Assembly: GCF_014196835.1 (NCBI RefSeq)
Contig: NZ_JACIEK010000005.1
Location: forward strand, 1 to 64,000
Source: Aureimonas pseudogalii
Lineage (GTDB): Bacteria > Pseudomonadota > Alphaproteobacteria > Rhizobiales > Rhizobiaceae
Direction: 5' to 3'
DNA: 64,000 nt
Within the stretch, counting starts at the first letter, position 1. The number at the start of each line of letters is the position of its first letter. Made by a program: the position numbers and the translations under genes. The notes beneath the pieces were generated by a model. It searched no databases. It saw only the letters and a program-made list of their open reading frames with translations, and was not told the DNA's origin. Positions 35,155 to 43,194 of the stretch are shown in pieces.

Positions 35155-36238
35155 TATCGACTATCTGAACGACCCGCTCCTCTTCACGCCCGACGAGAAG
35201 CCGAAGGCTGCTCGGACGCCCGTCGTCGAGAGGGCTGCCGAAGTGCTGGCGCGTATCAACGCATACGTCGATGAGATGGGCGTCGAGCCAGTTTCGACAA
35301 AGGGCAGGAGCGTGCGCGAACGCATGCTGGCGAACGAGCTTGCTGGCTTGCGAGCCTCTCGCGTCGATCTGGCCGGCCTTGAGGTCTTCGACGCACATGG
35401 CTTGGTCTTCGGGGGCCAGAAGCCGACTGATCCCTTGGATGACCCGCTCCTGGCAGGTGGGGACGACATCTTCCAGGTGCGCGAAAGCCTGAAGCCGAAG
35501 GCCGAACCCGACTACGTCGCCGACCGACGTCCCTGTCCGGACTTTGATCGGTTCCGGTCGGCCTTCGACGCCGTTCGCCAAGCCGTCGAAGAAGGAAGCC
35601 GACGACCGCAACCGTTCCATCAGGAGCGCGTCGAGCTGGGCGAGTTCTTCGTCCTCAAGGGGCAGCTCGTTCACGTCGCCGACGTGAGGGACGACCACCG
35701 CCGCAACGGCAAGCCCGACGCCCGCCTTAGGGTCATCTTCGACAACGAGACCGAGTCCAACCTCCTGATGTCCTCGCTCGTCCGCCGTCTTTATGAGGAC
35801 AAGGATGCGCGAAGGATCGGTCAGACAAGTGCAGGACCGTTGTTCGAGGGTGCCCATACGGGGTTCGTGTACGTGCTACGGTCTCTCTCAAGCCGTCCCG
35901 AGGTGCGCGGTCTCCTGAAGGTCGGCACCACCGCGGGCGCCGTGGAGGACAGGATCGCGCGGGCCGAAACGCAGGGCGCGTTCCTGTTCGCCCCCGTCAG
36001 GATCGTCGAAACCTACGGCCTTGTCGGCTACTCCGCAAAGGAAGCCGAACGCTTGGTTCACGAAACCCTCCGACCATTCCACGTGGCCTTGAAGGTTACG
36101 GGACCCGACGGACGGTCCTTCAACGCCACAGAGTGGTTCCGGACGGACACGGAGACCATCGCCGCCGCTGTTCGGCATTGCTTTCCGCACAAGGGCAAGC
36201 GGGCCGGAAACGCCCCCGTCGAAGTTGATGAGGCTTAG
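35147..36238 (+). CDS. GIY-YIG nuclease of the T5orf172/MUG113 type
   Basis: A 363-residue protein. The C-terminal domain has the GIY-YIG scaffold: FVYVLRSLSSRPEVRGLLKV then GTTAGAVEDRIARAE (the second tyrosine position is replaced in the LLKVG step, as is usual in this subgroup), with the catalytic-type Glu in KEAERLVHETL and the terminal TEWFRTD. The N-terminal ~230 residues are specific, containing a DPLLAGGDDIF-type acidic segment and a beta-rich domain with GEFFVLKGQLVHVADVRDDH. It overlaps the helicase gene by 8 bases. Inferred: the cutting subunit of the operon. Confidence 0.8.
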   Translation: MSDIDYLNDPLLFTPDEKPKAARTPVVERAAEVLARINAYVDEMGVEPVSTKGRSVRERMLANELAGLRASRVDLAGLEVFDAHGLVFGGQKPTDPLDDPLLAGGDDIFQVRESLKPKAEPDYVADRRPCPDFDRFRSAFDAVRQAVEEGSRRPQPFHQERVELGEFFVLKGQLVHVADVRDDHRRNGKPDARLRVIFDNETESNLLMSSLVRRLYEDKDARRIGQTSAGPLFEGAHTGFVYVLRSLSSRPEVRGLLKVGTTAGAVEDRIARAETQGAFLFAPVRIVETYGLVGYSAKEAERLVHETLRPFHVALKVTGPDGRSFNATEWFRTDTETIAAAVRHCFPHKGKRAGNAPVEVDEA

Positions 36239-36273
36239 CTTCGAACGCGCCTGAAAAATTGGGCATGACGGCA

Positions 36274-36305
36274 GGCCCGTCCCCGTTTTCCAGCCCGGAC
36301 GGGCC
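36274..36305 (+). terminator. Hairpin after the GIY-YIG gene
   Basis: GGCCCGTCC and GGACGGGCC form a 9-bp stem around a 14-base loop, 36 bp after the stop. No U-tract follows, so it may be a processing or weak termination signal. The rest of the 252-bp gap up to the cytosine methylase holds nothing I recognise. Confidence 0.4.
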
Positions 36306-36490
36306 GGAGCCGAAGGCGGAGCAGGCGGGGCGCACCGCGCTCTTGAGGTGGCGCCGAAGGTGCGCTCCGCCTGTGGTAAACGGGGGCGGGTCGGATCGAT
36401 CGCCACCAACGATTCACCCTTTCCATTGACCGGACTCGAACTGCTTCCCGGGTAGGCCAGCGTCAGGAATGAATCCATGACGGGGGTGCC

Positions 36491-37888
36491 ATGCGCGCGG
36501 TCGATCTTTTTTGTGGTGCCGGCGGGATGTCGCTTGGCCTGAAGCGTGCCGGGTTCGATATCGTCCGTGCATATGACGCGAACGGCGAAGCGCTTCGCGT
36601 GCACAGAGCGAACCTCGGGACGTCGGCCGAGCGCGTCTTTCGGGTCGCTCGTCACCGCAAAGCGGATCTGGCGAACCTGCTGGAGATGGCGCCGACGATC
36701 GCGGAGTTCCATCCCGACATCATCGTGGGCGGGCCTCCTTGTCAAGATTTCTCCTCGGCGGGGAAGCGAACCGAAGGCCGAAACGCCAGCCTGACGCTCG
36801 GCTTCGCGATCGCGATCGTGACGGCCAGGCCGACGTGGTTCGTCATGGAAAACGTCCCGCGCGCCCGGAAAACCCAAACCTATTCGCGTGCCCGCGCTCT
36901 CTTCGTGAAGGCCGGCTATGGCCTCACGGAGGTAGTCCTCGACGGCAGTCGCTATGGCACACCTCAGATGCGCAAACGATTCTTCTCGATTGGTCGCCTT
37001 GGCGAGGCTGACGGGTTCCTCGAGTCCGCCCTAGCCGATGCCGCTGCTCCTCGACGGATGTCAGTCCGGGATGCGCTGGGCGACGATGTGGGTATCCACC
37101 CCGGCGGGAACCACCCGCCCGAGGCCCGCGCCTTCTTCATGCGTCCGTACACCGGACATTCGGGGGTTCGATCGATCGACCTTCCGTGCCCGACGCTCCT
37201 GCGCAGCGCGCACGAGGGGCCGCAGAACTGGTACAAGGACCACGAGCGGGACATGGGGCCGTCGGCGAACATTCCCCCGCTGCCGATGGATATACTTTCG
37301 CGCATCCAGGGTTTCCCGGCGGATTGGAACTGGCTCGACATTCCGGCGAGCCGGAAACGGATGTTGATGATCGCGAACGCGGTTCCGCCGGCGCTCGCCG
37401 AAGCGGTCGGGCGCGCGATCCTTGCCCGTTCGCGAGGGGAGACGATCCCGACGACCGAGAAGGCGTTCGACAAGTGGCTTCAGAAGGGCCGCAAGGGCCT
37501 CAAAGACCAAGCGCTCCGGAACCGCCGCTTGAGCCTCAAGAAGGCGCGCCGTCTGTTGGGCGGTCGGGTCGTCGCCGATATTGACGCCGAAATCGCGCTG
37601 CTCGAGAAGGCGAAGGGCTTCGCGGAACTTTCCGTCCGGTCTCGGTCCGAACTGCGCGGAGCGCTGCGCTCCCATGCGAAATGGCGAACTGAGGTCGCCG
37701 CGGCGAAGGCGTTGAAGGTCGAGCGCAAGCTATATGACGGGCTGACCAAAGCCGAGTTCAACGCGCGAGCTCAGGATGACGCGGGCCACAAGGAGGAGCA
37801 CGTTCCCTTCAACACGAGGGTGGCCGCGTCGCTTGAAGCTGGGCGAGCGAGCGCAAAGAAGCCGTCCTGTATGGTTGAGGCATCCTGA
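36491..37888 (+). CDS. C5-cytosine DNA methyltransferase
   Basis: A 465-residue Dcm-type enzyme with the ordered motifs I DLFCGAGGMSLGLKRAGFD (5-23), IV GGPPCQDFSSAGKR with the catalytic Cys at about 85, VI MENVPRARK, VIII QMRKRFFSIG, and X near ANAVPPALAEAVGRAI. The C-terminal ~140 residues form an unusual basic helical extension (KAFDKWLQKGRKGLKDQALR, KKARRLLGGR). It is on the same strand as the adenine methylase operon, 252 bp away. It may add a second modification that protects host DNA from this operon or from the EVE-nuclease, or be a separate orphan. Confidence 0.88.
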   Translation: MRAVDLFCGAGGMSLGLKRAGFDIVRAYDANGEALRVHRANLGTSAERVFRVARHRKADLANLLEMAPTIAEFHPDIIVGGPPCQDFSSAGKRTEGRNASLTLGFAIAIVTARPTWFVMENVPRARKTQTYSRARALFVKAGYGLTEVVLDGSRYGTPQMRKRFFSIGRLGEADGFLESALADAAAPRRMSVRDALGDDVGIHPGGNHPPEARAFFMRPYTGHSGVRSIDLPCPTLLRSAHEGPQNWYKDHERDMGPSANIPPLPMDILSRIQGFPADWNWLDIPASRKRMLMIANAVPPALAEAVGRAILARSRGETIPTTEKAFDKWLQKGRKGLKDQALRNRRLSLKKARRLLGGRVVADIDAEIALLEKAKGFAELSVRSRSELRGALRSHAKWRTEVAAAKALKVERKLYDGLTKAEFNARAQDDAGHKEEHVPFNTRVAASLEAGRASAKKPSCMVEAS

Positions 37889-37916
37889 TCCCCCTCCCGA
37901 ACTAGCGTTCGGCTCC

Positions 37917-37939
37917 GACCCTCCCCCCTGGGGAGGGTC
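37917..37939. terminator. Terminator between methyltransferase and integrase
   Basis: GACCCTCCCC pairs perfectly with GGGGAGGGTC around a three-base loop, lying between two convergent genes. A bidirectional terminator is likely, although U-tracts are short. Confidence 0.65.
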
Positions 37940-37985
37940 TCACGCTCCTCGCGGGACGTTGCCGGGTTCGCCCGGCTCGCGCCGG

Positions 37986-39710
37986 CTACGCCGTCACTCC
38001 CCGGTCGCGTAGATGGTCCGGAACGCGCTTCCGCTTGAGAGGTCGCTTCGGGCCGCGCGTGTCGCGGTAGGGCGACAGGTCTAGCCCCTCGGGCAACGAC
38101 ATCGCCGCAAGCACCTCGACCTCGTCGGCTCGAAGAAGCTTCGAACCGTAGGACTCCTCGACGGTCTTGAAGGCGTGCCCTGTCTGCATGCTTGACGTTC
38201 GGGGATCGACCTTGGCGACGCGCAAGATGTCCTTCGCGCTGTGGCGCGACGAATGGAATACCGTCGCGAGGCGTGTGTGCAGCCCGTAGATTCGAAGTCG
38301 CGTCCCTTGGCGCTTCGAGGCCGTGTCGGCGGGATCGGAGATGTTGCGATGGAGGTGCGGGAACACCCACTCGCCGTTGCGGCGCGCCTTTGCATAGGCG
38401 ACAAAGCCGACATCCACGAGTTCCTGGTGCAGAGCAAAGAGGCGACGCGAGGTCACGTTCTTGATATCGCGGGTCTCAGCCTTCCCGCCGATCGTCAAGT
38501 CGGTCGTGAGGTTCGCGACCCACAGGCCCGGCCGGATTTCCTGGATGTCGCCGCCCTGAAGGTAGGCCAACTCGCCGATGCGGGCGCCGGTGAGGGTCCC
38601 AAGCAGCGGGAGCCAGTAGTCGTCGGGGCGGGCCTCCTTCGTGGCGTGAAGGAACCACTTGTTCAGCGCCTCGACGGTGAACGGTTCGCGCACTATCGCC
38701 TTCGGTGCATGGCCGGGCGCGCTGACGCGAAGGTCCGCAAATGGGGAGCGGACGTTGTGCTCGACCGCGATCCAGCGAAAGACACCCGCGACGGCGGCGA
38801 CGTAGGTCGCGATCGTCGTTTCGGACTGGCAGGCCGGAACAGGCTTTCCGGCCTCGCGCAAGGCGGCGATCTTCGCCACGATCTCCGGCGAGGTGGAGCC
38901 CCTGAACGCTCGTAGCTTCGTCCAGTTGGTGGGCAGGTCGGCCAAGGTCTTCGCGAAGGTCTTCAAGTCGCGCGGAACGTAGTCCGTGATGGCGCGGTCC
39001 CCGGCGAGAGCGACGAACTCGCGGCACTTAGCTACCAAGCCGTTCGCGTACTCAAGGCGCTTGCCGTCCTCCAACAGGTCCGCGAGATAGGCGTCCAGGC
39101 ACGCGCTGAGTAGTAGGGGAAGGGCTTGGGGCGGCGACTCCGGCAATGGCGGTGGTGCGACGGGAGCCACAGCCACGACAGCAGAGGGCGCGTCGATGCG
39201 TTGGCCGACAGTCAACGCCCGATCGACGGTCCACTCGAAGTTCGCCCGTTCCGACTTCCATGCGACGTCGTCCTGGGCCAGCGCCGCGCCGACGATGTCG
39301 AGCCTCGTCCGGATCGACTTCAGCGCCTTTCGGCGGGCATCCTGCGCGGCGGCGGCTGAGCGATAGTGCGCGGCGATTTCCCGCGAGTCGGGGTCGTCGC
39401 GCGCGCCGTGCTGATCGGCCTCCGACCATGCGGACTCGGCCTTCAGCCCGGCCCATCGAATCCCGCGGTCGAGCGTGTCCAGTTCGGCAGCGAGGGCTGT
39501 CAGGCTGCGGGTCAGGGTTTCGCGGTCGGCCATGCCAGAGTCCCAAAGCGCGTGACAGTGAGCCGCGAGCCTAGTCGCTCTGCGTTGAGCTTCCGTTGCC
39601 GTCAGCGGACCAAGCGAAACGCGGATCGGCGAACGCCCGAAGGATTCGCGATGAAGGGTTGGGACCCGCAGTTGGAACCGATAGCCAGATGGTCGCCGGG
39701 AAAGGTGCAT
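37986..39710 (-). CDS. Tyrosine recombinase (integrase of the element)
   Basis: A 574-residue phage/ICE-type integrase. The start MHLSRRPSGYRFQLRVPTLH is that of the DUF6538-type arm-binding N-terminus. A helical middle with a proline-rich linker (about 190-215) is followed by a core-binding domain and the catalytic domain with Arg in TGARIGEL (about 376), Lys in DIKNVTSRR, H-x-x-R in FHSSRHS (about 487-490), His in TGHAF (about 512) and Tyr in EESYG (about 521). It is transcribed away from the tRNA-Ser whose end is the attachment site. It would catalyse integration and excision of the 408-39807 element. Confidence 0.92.
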   Translation of the reverse strand: MHLSRRPSGYRFQLRVPTLHRESFGRSPIRVSLGPLTATEAQRRATRLAAHCHALWDSGMADRETLTRSLTALAAELDTLDRGIRWAGLKAESAWSEADQHGARDDPDSREIAAHYRSAAAAQDARRKALKSIRTRLDIVGAALAQDDVAWKSERANFEWTVDRALTVGQRIDAPSAVVAVAPVAPPPLPESPPQALPLLLSACLDAYLADLLEDGKRLEYANGLVAKCREFVALAGDRAITDYVPRDLKTFAKTLADLPTNWTKLRAFRGSTSPEIVAKIAALREAGKPVPACQSETTIATYVAAVAGVFRWIAVEHNVRSPFADLRVSAPGHAPKAIVREPFTVEALNKWFLHATKEARPDDYWLPLLGTLTGARIGELAYLQGGDIQEIRPGLWVANLTTDLTIGGKAETRDIKNVTSRRLFALHQELVDVGFVAYAKARRNGEWVFPHLHRNISDPADTASKRQGTRLRIYGLHTRLATVFHSSRHSAKDILRVAKVDPRTSSMQTGHAFKTVEESYGSKLLRADEVEVLAAMSLPEGLDLSPYRDTRGPKRPLKRKRVPDHLRDRGVTA

Positions 39711-39723
39711 AGGAAGGCCGCCC

Positions 39724-39742
39724 TGGGTACGCGGCTGGGTAC
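39724..39742. repeat. Candidate integrase arm-type sites, right end
   Basis: TGGGTAC (39724-39730), GCGGC, TGGGTAC (39736-39742): two copies 12 bp apart, matching heptamer and phase of the left-end set at 481-511. Lie between the integrase start and attR. Confidence 0.5.
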
Positions 39743-39790
39743 ATCAGCCGTTTGGGCGGAGATTTCGTAAGCAAAATCAACGGGTTGCGA

Positions 39791-39807
39791 TGGCGGAGAG
39801 AGCGGGA
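39791..39807. repeat. Right attachment site core (attR)
   Basis: Last 17 bases of the tRNA-Ser gene, identical to 408-424. The tRNA stays intact because the element end supplies the same sequence. Confidence 0.75.
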
Positions 39808-39880
39808 TTCGAACCCGCGTTACGCTTTCACGTAAACACACTTTCCAGGCGTGCGCCTTCAACCACTCGGCCACCTCTCC
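39791..39880 (-). tRNA. tRNA-Ser (anticodon GGA)
   Basis: 90 nt including an encoded CCA. The acceptor stem GGAGAGG pairs with CTCTCC at the 3' end, a D-arm with GGCCGAGTGG follows, the anticodon loop reads CTGGAAA (GGA), a long class II variable arm (GTTTACGTGAAAGCGTAAC region) comes next, and then the T-arm with GGTTCGAATCC. It reads UCC/UCU serine codons and is the integration target of the element. Confidence 0.95.
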
Positions 39881-40319
39881 AGAACCGGATCGCTCGACGG
39901 CCGGCGCAAGCGCCGTGTCGCGGTCTCGTCAGGTGTCCCTGACCGGTCGGCGCGGACTATAGCCAGAACGCGAGACGGCACAAGCGGCGAAATGCAGGCC
40001 GCGATGTTTTCGCGTGATGCGGAAGGCGGGGTTGTCTCGCCCCCTGGAAACGCGCGGTGGTGGCAAGCCTCTGTCGCCTATGGCAAAGCCGCTTGCGACC
40101 GCGGCGGCCCATTCCGCGACGGTGCTGGTGGCACCGGTTGTCGGCTTGGCTCCCACACGAGTGGCCGTGGCGGTCCGCCGGCTACCTTTTCGCTCGCGCG
40201 TTCGTTGCCGCACGCGGCTTGCGGTTCCATATCTCGGGTGGTGGTGATTCGTGTCGCGTTGTCCGGTTCGCGCCCGAGCCGAGATTCCGGCTGACCTGCC
40301 CACACGAGGGAGATGCCCG
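39881..40319. other. Gene-free stretch right of the tRNA
   Basis: About 440 bases without a gene I can support; the open frames here have no family resemblance and poor starts. It should contain the tRNA promoter next to 39881 (minus strand) and the promoter of the small membrane protein at 40320. Confidence 0.5.
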
Positions 40320-40676
40320 ATGAAGATGGTTGCCTGGGTCCTGCGCGTGGTCGGCTGCCTCGTGCTGGCGGCCGGTACGGTCCTTGCCGTCGGCGACGTC
40401 GCCCGGTCGCTGGCCTCCGACCGGGTGCGCCTCATGACGATCGGGGAGGCCGTGCGCGTCGCGGGCTTCGGAGCGGCGAGCGCGGAGGATGGCCGGATTG
40501 ACCCAGCGCGCGCCGGCGTCTTTGCCACGGATGGGCGAGGCGCCGACCCGATGGCGGTGCTGGCGATCCAGCCGGCCTCGGTCGTGCTCGGCGCGGCCGG
40601 CATCGCCCTGCTCTTCATCGGCCGCTCGGGGCGACGCTCCACCGACCGGGAGCGACTGCGCGGCGGGCCGCACTGA
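40320..40676 (+). CDS. Small membrane protein beside the tRNA
   Basis: A 118-residue protein with two membrane segments, one near the N-terminus (VAWVLRVVGCLVLAAGTVLA) and one near the C-terminus (VVLGAAGIALLFIG), separated by a conserved-looking periplasmic loop (SLASDRVRLMTIGEAVRVAG). GAGGGAG lies just before the ATG. Such short two-helix proteins are common near tRNA-Ser in alphaproteobacteria, but I know no function. Confidence 0.7.
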   Translation: MKMVAWVLRVVGCLVLAAGTVLAVGDVARSLASDRVRLMTIGEAVRVAGFGAASAEDGRIDPARAGVFATDGRGADPMAVLAIQPASVVLGAAGIALLFIGRSGRRSTDRERLRGGPH

Positions 40677-40900
40677 GGTCGGCGAGCCAGTGGGTTTCCC
40701 GGATCGAGGAGACGGGTGCGTGACCAGCCTCAGCGGCGATGAAAGTGCCTCCTGCCGTTGCGCGGGGGAACGCTGCCGATTTTAGATGCGGACGCGGGGC
40801 GCTCGTGCCAGTTTGCGCAAGGATCTGTCCGGCCGGGCTTCGGGCGGGCAGTCGGATCGGGCTCGGCCCGCGATCATCGCAACAGGGATACGCTAGACCC

Positions 40901-41899
40901 ATGAAGCACGTTCTCGCCGGCCTTCTCGCCGCCTGCCTCCTCTCCACCGCCGGCGCCGCTCTCGCGGCCGATCTGAAGCCCGCCGTGATCTTCGATCTCG
41001 GCGGCAAGTTCGACAAGTCGTTCAACGAGGCGGCCTTCGCCGGGGCCGAGCGCTTCAAGGCCGAGACGGGCACGGCCTATCGCGAGTTCGAGATGCAGAA
41101 CGAGACGCAGCGCGAGCAGGTGCTGCGCCGCTTCGCGCGCGACGGAAACTCGCCGATCATCGCGGTGGGCTTCGCCCAGCAGGCGGCGCTCACCAACGTC
41201 GCCAAGGAATATCCCGACCTGCAGTTCGCCATCATCGACACGGTGGTGGATCTGCCGAACGTGCGCTCGATCCTCTTCAAGGAGGAGGAGGGCTCCTACC
41301 TCGTCGGCCTGCTCGCCGCGATGCAGTCGAAGACCGGAACGGTGGGCTTCGTCGGCGGCATGGACATTCCGCTGATCCGCAACTTCGCCTGCGGCTACAA
41401 GGGCGGCGTCCTGTCGGTGAAGACGGACGCCAAGTATCTCGAGAACATGACGGGCACCACGGCCGCCGCCTGGAACGATCCCGTGCGCGGCGGCGAGCTG
41501 GCGCGCTCGCAGATGGACCAGGGCGCCGACGTCGTGTTCCACGCGGCGGGCGCGACGGGCGTCGGCGTGCTGCAGGCGGTGGCGGATGCCGGCAAGTACG
41601 GCATCGGCGTCGATTCCAATCAGAACATGCTGCATCCCGGCCACGTGCTCACCTCGATGGTGAAGCGCGTCGACAACGCCGTCTACCAGACCTTCGCCGA
41701 TGCCAAGGACGGCAAGTTCACCGGCGGCACGCAGACCCTCGGCCTCAAGGAAGAGGGCGTCGGCTATGCGGTGGACGACAACAACAAGGCGCTGCTGACG
41801 CCCGAGATGACGGCCGCGGCCGAAAAGGCCAAGGCCGACATCATCGCCGGCACGATCAAGGTCCACAACTACAACACCGACAATTCCTGCCCGTACTGA
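40901..41899 (+). CDS. BMP-family nucleoside-binding ABC substrate protein
   Basis: A 332-residue periplasmic protein of the basic membrane protein (BMP/Med) family. The signal peptide ends AALAA at about residue 22 (no lipobox). The mature start ADLKPAVIFDLGGKFDKSFN and VGFVGGMDIPLIRNFACGYK are family signatures, as is the VDSNQNMLHPGHVLTSMVKR stretch. It captures nucleosides for the transporter encoded at 43.8-47.9 kb; here it is separated from it by a nucleoside hydrolase and two minus-strand genes. Start chosen at 40901 because the signal peptide begins there. A strong terminator follows. Confidence 0.9.
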   Translation: MKHVLAGLLAACLLSTAGAALAADLKPAVIFDLGGKFDKSFNEAAFAGAERFKAETGTAYREFEMQNETQREQVLRRFARDGNSPIIAVGFAQQAALTNVAKEYPDLQFAIIDTVVDLPNVRSILFKEEEGSYLVGLLAAMQSKTGTVGFVGGMDIPLIRNFACGYKGGVLSVKTDAKYLENMTGTTAAAWNDPVRGGELARSQMDQGADVVFHAAGATGVGVLQAVADAGKYGIGVDSNQNMLHPGHVLTSMVKRVDNAVYQTFADAKDGKFTGGTQTLGLKEEGVGYAVDDNNKALLTPEMTAAAEKAKADIIAGTIKVHNYNTDNSCPY

Positions 41900-41917
41900 G
41901 GCAGGTCGATCGAGGCG

Positions 41918-41944
41918 ACCCGTCGGCTTCGGCCGGCGGGTTTT
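41918..41944 (+). terminator. Rho-independent terminator after the BMP gene
   Basis: ACCCGTCGGC, TTCG loop, GCCGGCGGGT, then TTTT: a 10-bp stem with one G-U pair and a stable tetraloop, 19 bp after the stop. Confidence 0.9.
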
Positions 41945-42041
41945 GATCGTCGGCAGGCCGCCTCGCAATCTCGGCCGCGCCTCGACCCCGCTTCTACACG
42001 GTGCTATCGGCTCGCTCGAAACATGACGCGGGAGCCGGCCG

Positions 42042-42980
42042 ATGCGCAAGGTGATCTTCGATACCGATCCGGGGCAGGACGATGCCGTGGCGATCCTCGC
42101 CGCGCTCGGCTCGCCCGAGGAGATCGAGGTGCTCGGTCTCGTCGCCGTCGCCGGCAACATTCCGCTGCACCACACCGCCAACAATGCGCTGCGCCTCGTG
42201 GAACTGGCCGGTCGCGCCGACATCCCCGTCCATGCCGGCGCCGACCGCCCCTTCACCCGCCGCCTCGTGACGGCCGAGCACGTGCACGGCACGACCGGGC
42301 TCGACGGGCCGAACCTGCCGCAACCCACGACGAAACTGCGCGAGGGCCACGGCGCGGACTTCCTCATCGACACCGTGCGCGCCCATCCGGCGAGAAGCGT
42401 CACGATCGCCGCGCTCGGGCCGCTGACCAACGTCGCGCTGGCGCTGCTGAAGGCCCCGGACATCGCCGAACGCTTGCAGGGCATCGTCCTGATGGGCGGC
42501 GCCTATTTCGAGGTCGGCAACATCACGCCGACCGCCGAGTTCAACATCTATGTCGATCCCGAAGCCGCCGCCGTGGTCTTTGCGAGCGGCACCGACATCA
42601 CCGTGCTGCCGCTCGACGTGACCCACGCCATGCGCGCGACGCCGGCCCGCATCGACGCCTTCCGCCGCATCGGCAACAAGGCCGGCGCGGCGGTGACGGC
42701 GATGCTGACCTTCTCCGAGACGTTCGACCTGAAGAAATACGGCTGGGACGGCGCGCCGCTGCACGACCCCACGGTGACGGCCTTCCTCATCCGGCCCGAG
42801 CTCTTCGAGGGCCGGCGGATCAATGTCGAGATCGAGACGTCGAGCTCGCTGACGCGGGGCATGACTGTGGCCGACTATTGGGGCGTCACCGACCGGCCGA
42901 AGAACGCCTTCTTCGTGCGCTCGGGCGATGCCGACGGCTTCTTCGCGCTGCTCGCGGAGCGGATCGCCCGCCTGCCGTAA
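42042..42980 (+). CDS. Nucleoside hydrolase (IunH/RihA type)
   Basis: A 312-residue enzyme that splits ribonucleosides into base and ribose. The N-terminal Ca-binding signature is VIFDTDPGQDDAVAIL (4-19); GPLTNVALAL and LMGGAYFEVGNITPTAEFNI then DPEAA supply the remaining metal and ribose ligands, and the late loop DPTVTAFLI contains the conserved Asp. Complete length for the family. Stands between the binding protein and transporter of the nucleoside locus; whether it prefers purines or pyrimidines cannot be told. Confidence 0.93.
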   Translation: MRKVIFDTDPGQDDAVAILAALGSPEEIEVLGLVAVAGNIPLHHTANNALRLVELAGRADIPVHAGADRPFTRRLVTAEHVHGTTGLDGPNLPQPTTKLREGHGADFLIDTVRAHPARSVTIAALGPLTNVALALLKAPDIAERLQGIVLMGGAYFEVGNITPTAEFNIYVDPEAAAVVFASGTDITVLPLDVTHAMRATPARIDAFRRIGNKAGAAVTAMLTFSETFDLKKYGWDGAPLHDPTVTAFLIRPELFEGRRINVEIETSSSLTRGMTVADYWGVTDRPKNAFFVRSGDADGFFALLAERIARLP

Positions 42981-42987
42981 TCCGGCG

Positions 42988-43194
42988 TCAGTAGTGCGGC
43001 GGCCGGGTGATCTCGGCGCGCGGCGCGGCCGATTCTTCCAGTTCGAGGAAGCGCTCGGCCAGCGCCTTCAGCGTCTTCTGCAGCCGGTCGAGCAACTCGC
43101 CCTGCCGGGCCATCTCGCCCGACATCTCCTCGATCGTGTGGCTCTGATGGGCGAGCGCGATTTCCAGCTCGGTGATGCGCGTGTCGTCGCTCAT
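42988..43194 (-). CDS. slyX: SlyX family protein
   Basis: A 68-residue coiled-coil protein: ITELEIALAHQSHTIEEMSG followed by LLDRLQKTLKALAERFLELE, and the typical C-terminal PPHY. Its start overlaps the thioesterase stop (ATGA), so the two are cotranslated. Function of SlyX is not known; it is a common companion gene in proteobacteria. Confidence 0.85.
   Translation of the reverse strand: MSDDTRITELEIALAHQSHTIEEMSGEMARQGELLDRLQKTLKALAERFLELEESAAPRAEITRPPHY

Larger units (their letters stand above)
408..39807. mobile_element. Integrative mobilisable element in tRNA-Ser (about 39.4 kb)
   Basis: Seen: a 17-bp direct repeat at 408-424 and 39791-39807, the right copy being the last 17 bases of a complete tRNA-Ser gene; a tyrosine recombinase directly beside that tRNA; phased short repeats just inside both ends; and relaxase, TraD-like, DotA/TraY-like and Rep-like genes between them. 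Known: tyrosine integrases often use tRNA 3' ends and rebuild the gene with element-borne sequence. Inferred: the whole interval moves as one unit. No VirB/VirD4 set or coupling protein is present, so transfer would depend on a helper conjugation system. Cargo is an ABC exporter and a defence island. Confidence 0.8.

Noticed and set aside
28602-37888. Assignment of the methylase/helicase/C5-methylase set to DISARM
   Set aside because: DISARM needs DrmB (DUF1998) and DrmC (PLD nuclease) with DrmA helicase; neither DrmB nor a PLD motif is present, and a GIY-YIG nuclease takes their place.
408-39807. Calling the element a self-transmissible ICE
   Set aside because: A relaxase and two transfer-related genes are present, but no VirB4, VirD4-type coupling protein or pore operon is found in the window.
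39881-40320. Several 75- to 230-codon frames right of the tRNA
   Set aside because: Low-complexity Arg/Ala/Thr composition, no ribosome site and no domain; the small membrane protein at 40320 is the first supported gene.
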